Assembly: GCF_000739695.1 (NCBI RefSeq) | Contig: NZ_BBIO01000021.1 | Location: 1-44,234 of the forward strand | Direction of reading: 5' to 3' | Source: Tepidicaulis marinus | GTDB taxonomy: Bacteria > Pseudomonadota > Alphaproteobacteria > Parvibaculales > Parvibaculaceae | Length of the DNA stretch: 44,234 bases | Part shown: positions 43,871-44,234 of the stretch, piece after piece | Layout of the letters: each line of letters begins with the position of its first letter | Numbering within the stretch: position 1 is the first letter of the stretch | Notes under the pieces: model-generated | The model's input: the letters and a program-made list of their open reading frames with translations, nothing else | What the model was told of the DNA's origin: nothing | Database searches by the model: none | Program-made: the position numbers and the translations under genes

Positions 43871-44234
43871 ACTCTTCGGATAACCCGCCTGCTTAAGCGC
43901 GCCGCCGATCTCATCGAGGATCGCCGGGTCGTCGATGGTTGCCGGCAGGCTCCAGCTTTCCCCGTCCGCCATCTTGCGCATCGTGCCGCGCAGGATCTTG
44001 CCGGAGCGGGTCTTGGGCAGCCGCTCGACCACGAAAGCCTGTTTGAAGGAGGCGACGGGGCCGATCTTCTCACGCACCAGCGCCACCGCCTCGCGGATGA
44101 TCTCTTCTTCAGGGCGGCTCACGCCCGCGTTCAGCACCAGAAAACCTGCGGGCACCTGCCCCTTCATCGCATCGGCAATGCCGATCACCGCGCATTCAGC
44201 GACGTCGGGATGGGCGGCAAGCACTTCTTCCATG
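43868..44234 (-). CDS. Acetyl/propionyl-CoA synthetase, C-terminal part
   Basis: The last 121 codons of an AMP-forming acyl-CoA synthetase; the 5' part lies beyond the window and the apparent ATG (44233) is internal. The C-terminal domain has MEEVLAAHPDVAECAVIG, the hinge/catalytic LPKTRSGKILRGTMRK with the adenylation Lys, and the ending ATIDDPAILDEIGGAL. The TIDDPA ending and GTMRKMADGE resemble the propionyl-CoA synthetase (PrpE/ACSS3) group more than Acs, but this is a weak distinction without the active-site pocket. Confidence 0.85.
   Translation of the reverse strand, partial: MEEVLAAHPDVAECAVIGIADAMKGQVPAGFLVLNAGVSRPEEEIIREAVALVREKIGPVASFKQAFVVERLPKTRSGKILRGTMRKMADGESWSLPATIDDPAILDEIGGALKQAGYPKS

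Overview
The window is a gene-dense, GC-rich chromosomal segment of an alphaproteobacterium, probably of the Hyphomicrobiales. Three things point there: the conserved block DUF4164-zapA-6S RNA-5-FCL-ymdB-yebC-ruvCAB-ybgC-tol-ftsH-folP-glmM, the tkt-gap-pgk-fba block divergent from zapA, and the cell-cycle genes rcdA and trcR. The folP gene resembles the mobile sulfonamide-resistance enzymes Sul1/Sul2. From memory of the literature, chromosomal Sul-like folP next to glmM is characteristic of Rhodobiaceae/Parvibaculaceae, so I favour that group. This is an inference, not a proof. I see no prophage, insertion sequence, CRISPR array, tRNA or rRNA.

Layout. 1-600: 3' end of a MocR-type regulator. 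604-22800, all on the minus strand and read from right to left: DUF4164, zapA, ssrS (6S RNA), 5-FCL, ymdB, yebC, ruvC, ruvA, ruvB, ybgC, a class III aminotransferase and a glutamine-synthetase-like ligase, then tolQ-tolR-tolA-tolB-pal-cpoB, tilS, ftsH, folP, glmM and thiD. The aminotransferase/ligase pair interrupts the usual ybgC-tolQ junction. 23300-28780 (plus): tkt-gap-pgk-fba ending in a strong terminator. 28980-35830: a glyoxalase-fold protein (minus), then thiE, a Sel1-repeat protein, efp, an inositol-monophosphatase-family gene, and an OmpA-like/MotA-like/MotB-like trio (all plus). 35840-39585 (minus): TetR regulator, MsbA-like ABC exporter and a membrane-anchored paraoxonase-like lactonase. 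39642-44234: DUF1330-type protein, rpmE, rcdA, DUF1192, quinone oxidoreductase, trcR and the 3' end of an acyl-CoA synthetase.

How the genes work together. Most of the window is core cell biology: envelope constriction and integrity (Tol-Pal, CpoB, ZapA), Holliday-junction repair (RuvABC), membrane proteolysis (FtsH), peptidoglycan precursor (GlmM), folate (FolP, 5-FCL), thiamine (ThiD, ThiE), central carbon flux (Tkt, Gap, Pgk, Fba), translation (TilS, EF-P, L31) and CtrA-pathway cell-cycle control (RcdA, TrcR).

The most interesting signals are: the Sul-like chromosomal FolP; two candidate small RNAs with C-rich loops and intrinsic terminators (plus strand near 20229-20347, minus strand near 41314-41416), the second behind helically spaced TTAGG repeats and GANTC sites upstream of rcdA; a 20-bp perfect palindrome in front of trcR; a third proton-channel-type membrane complex; and a family of paired inverted palindromic repeats.
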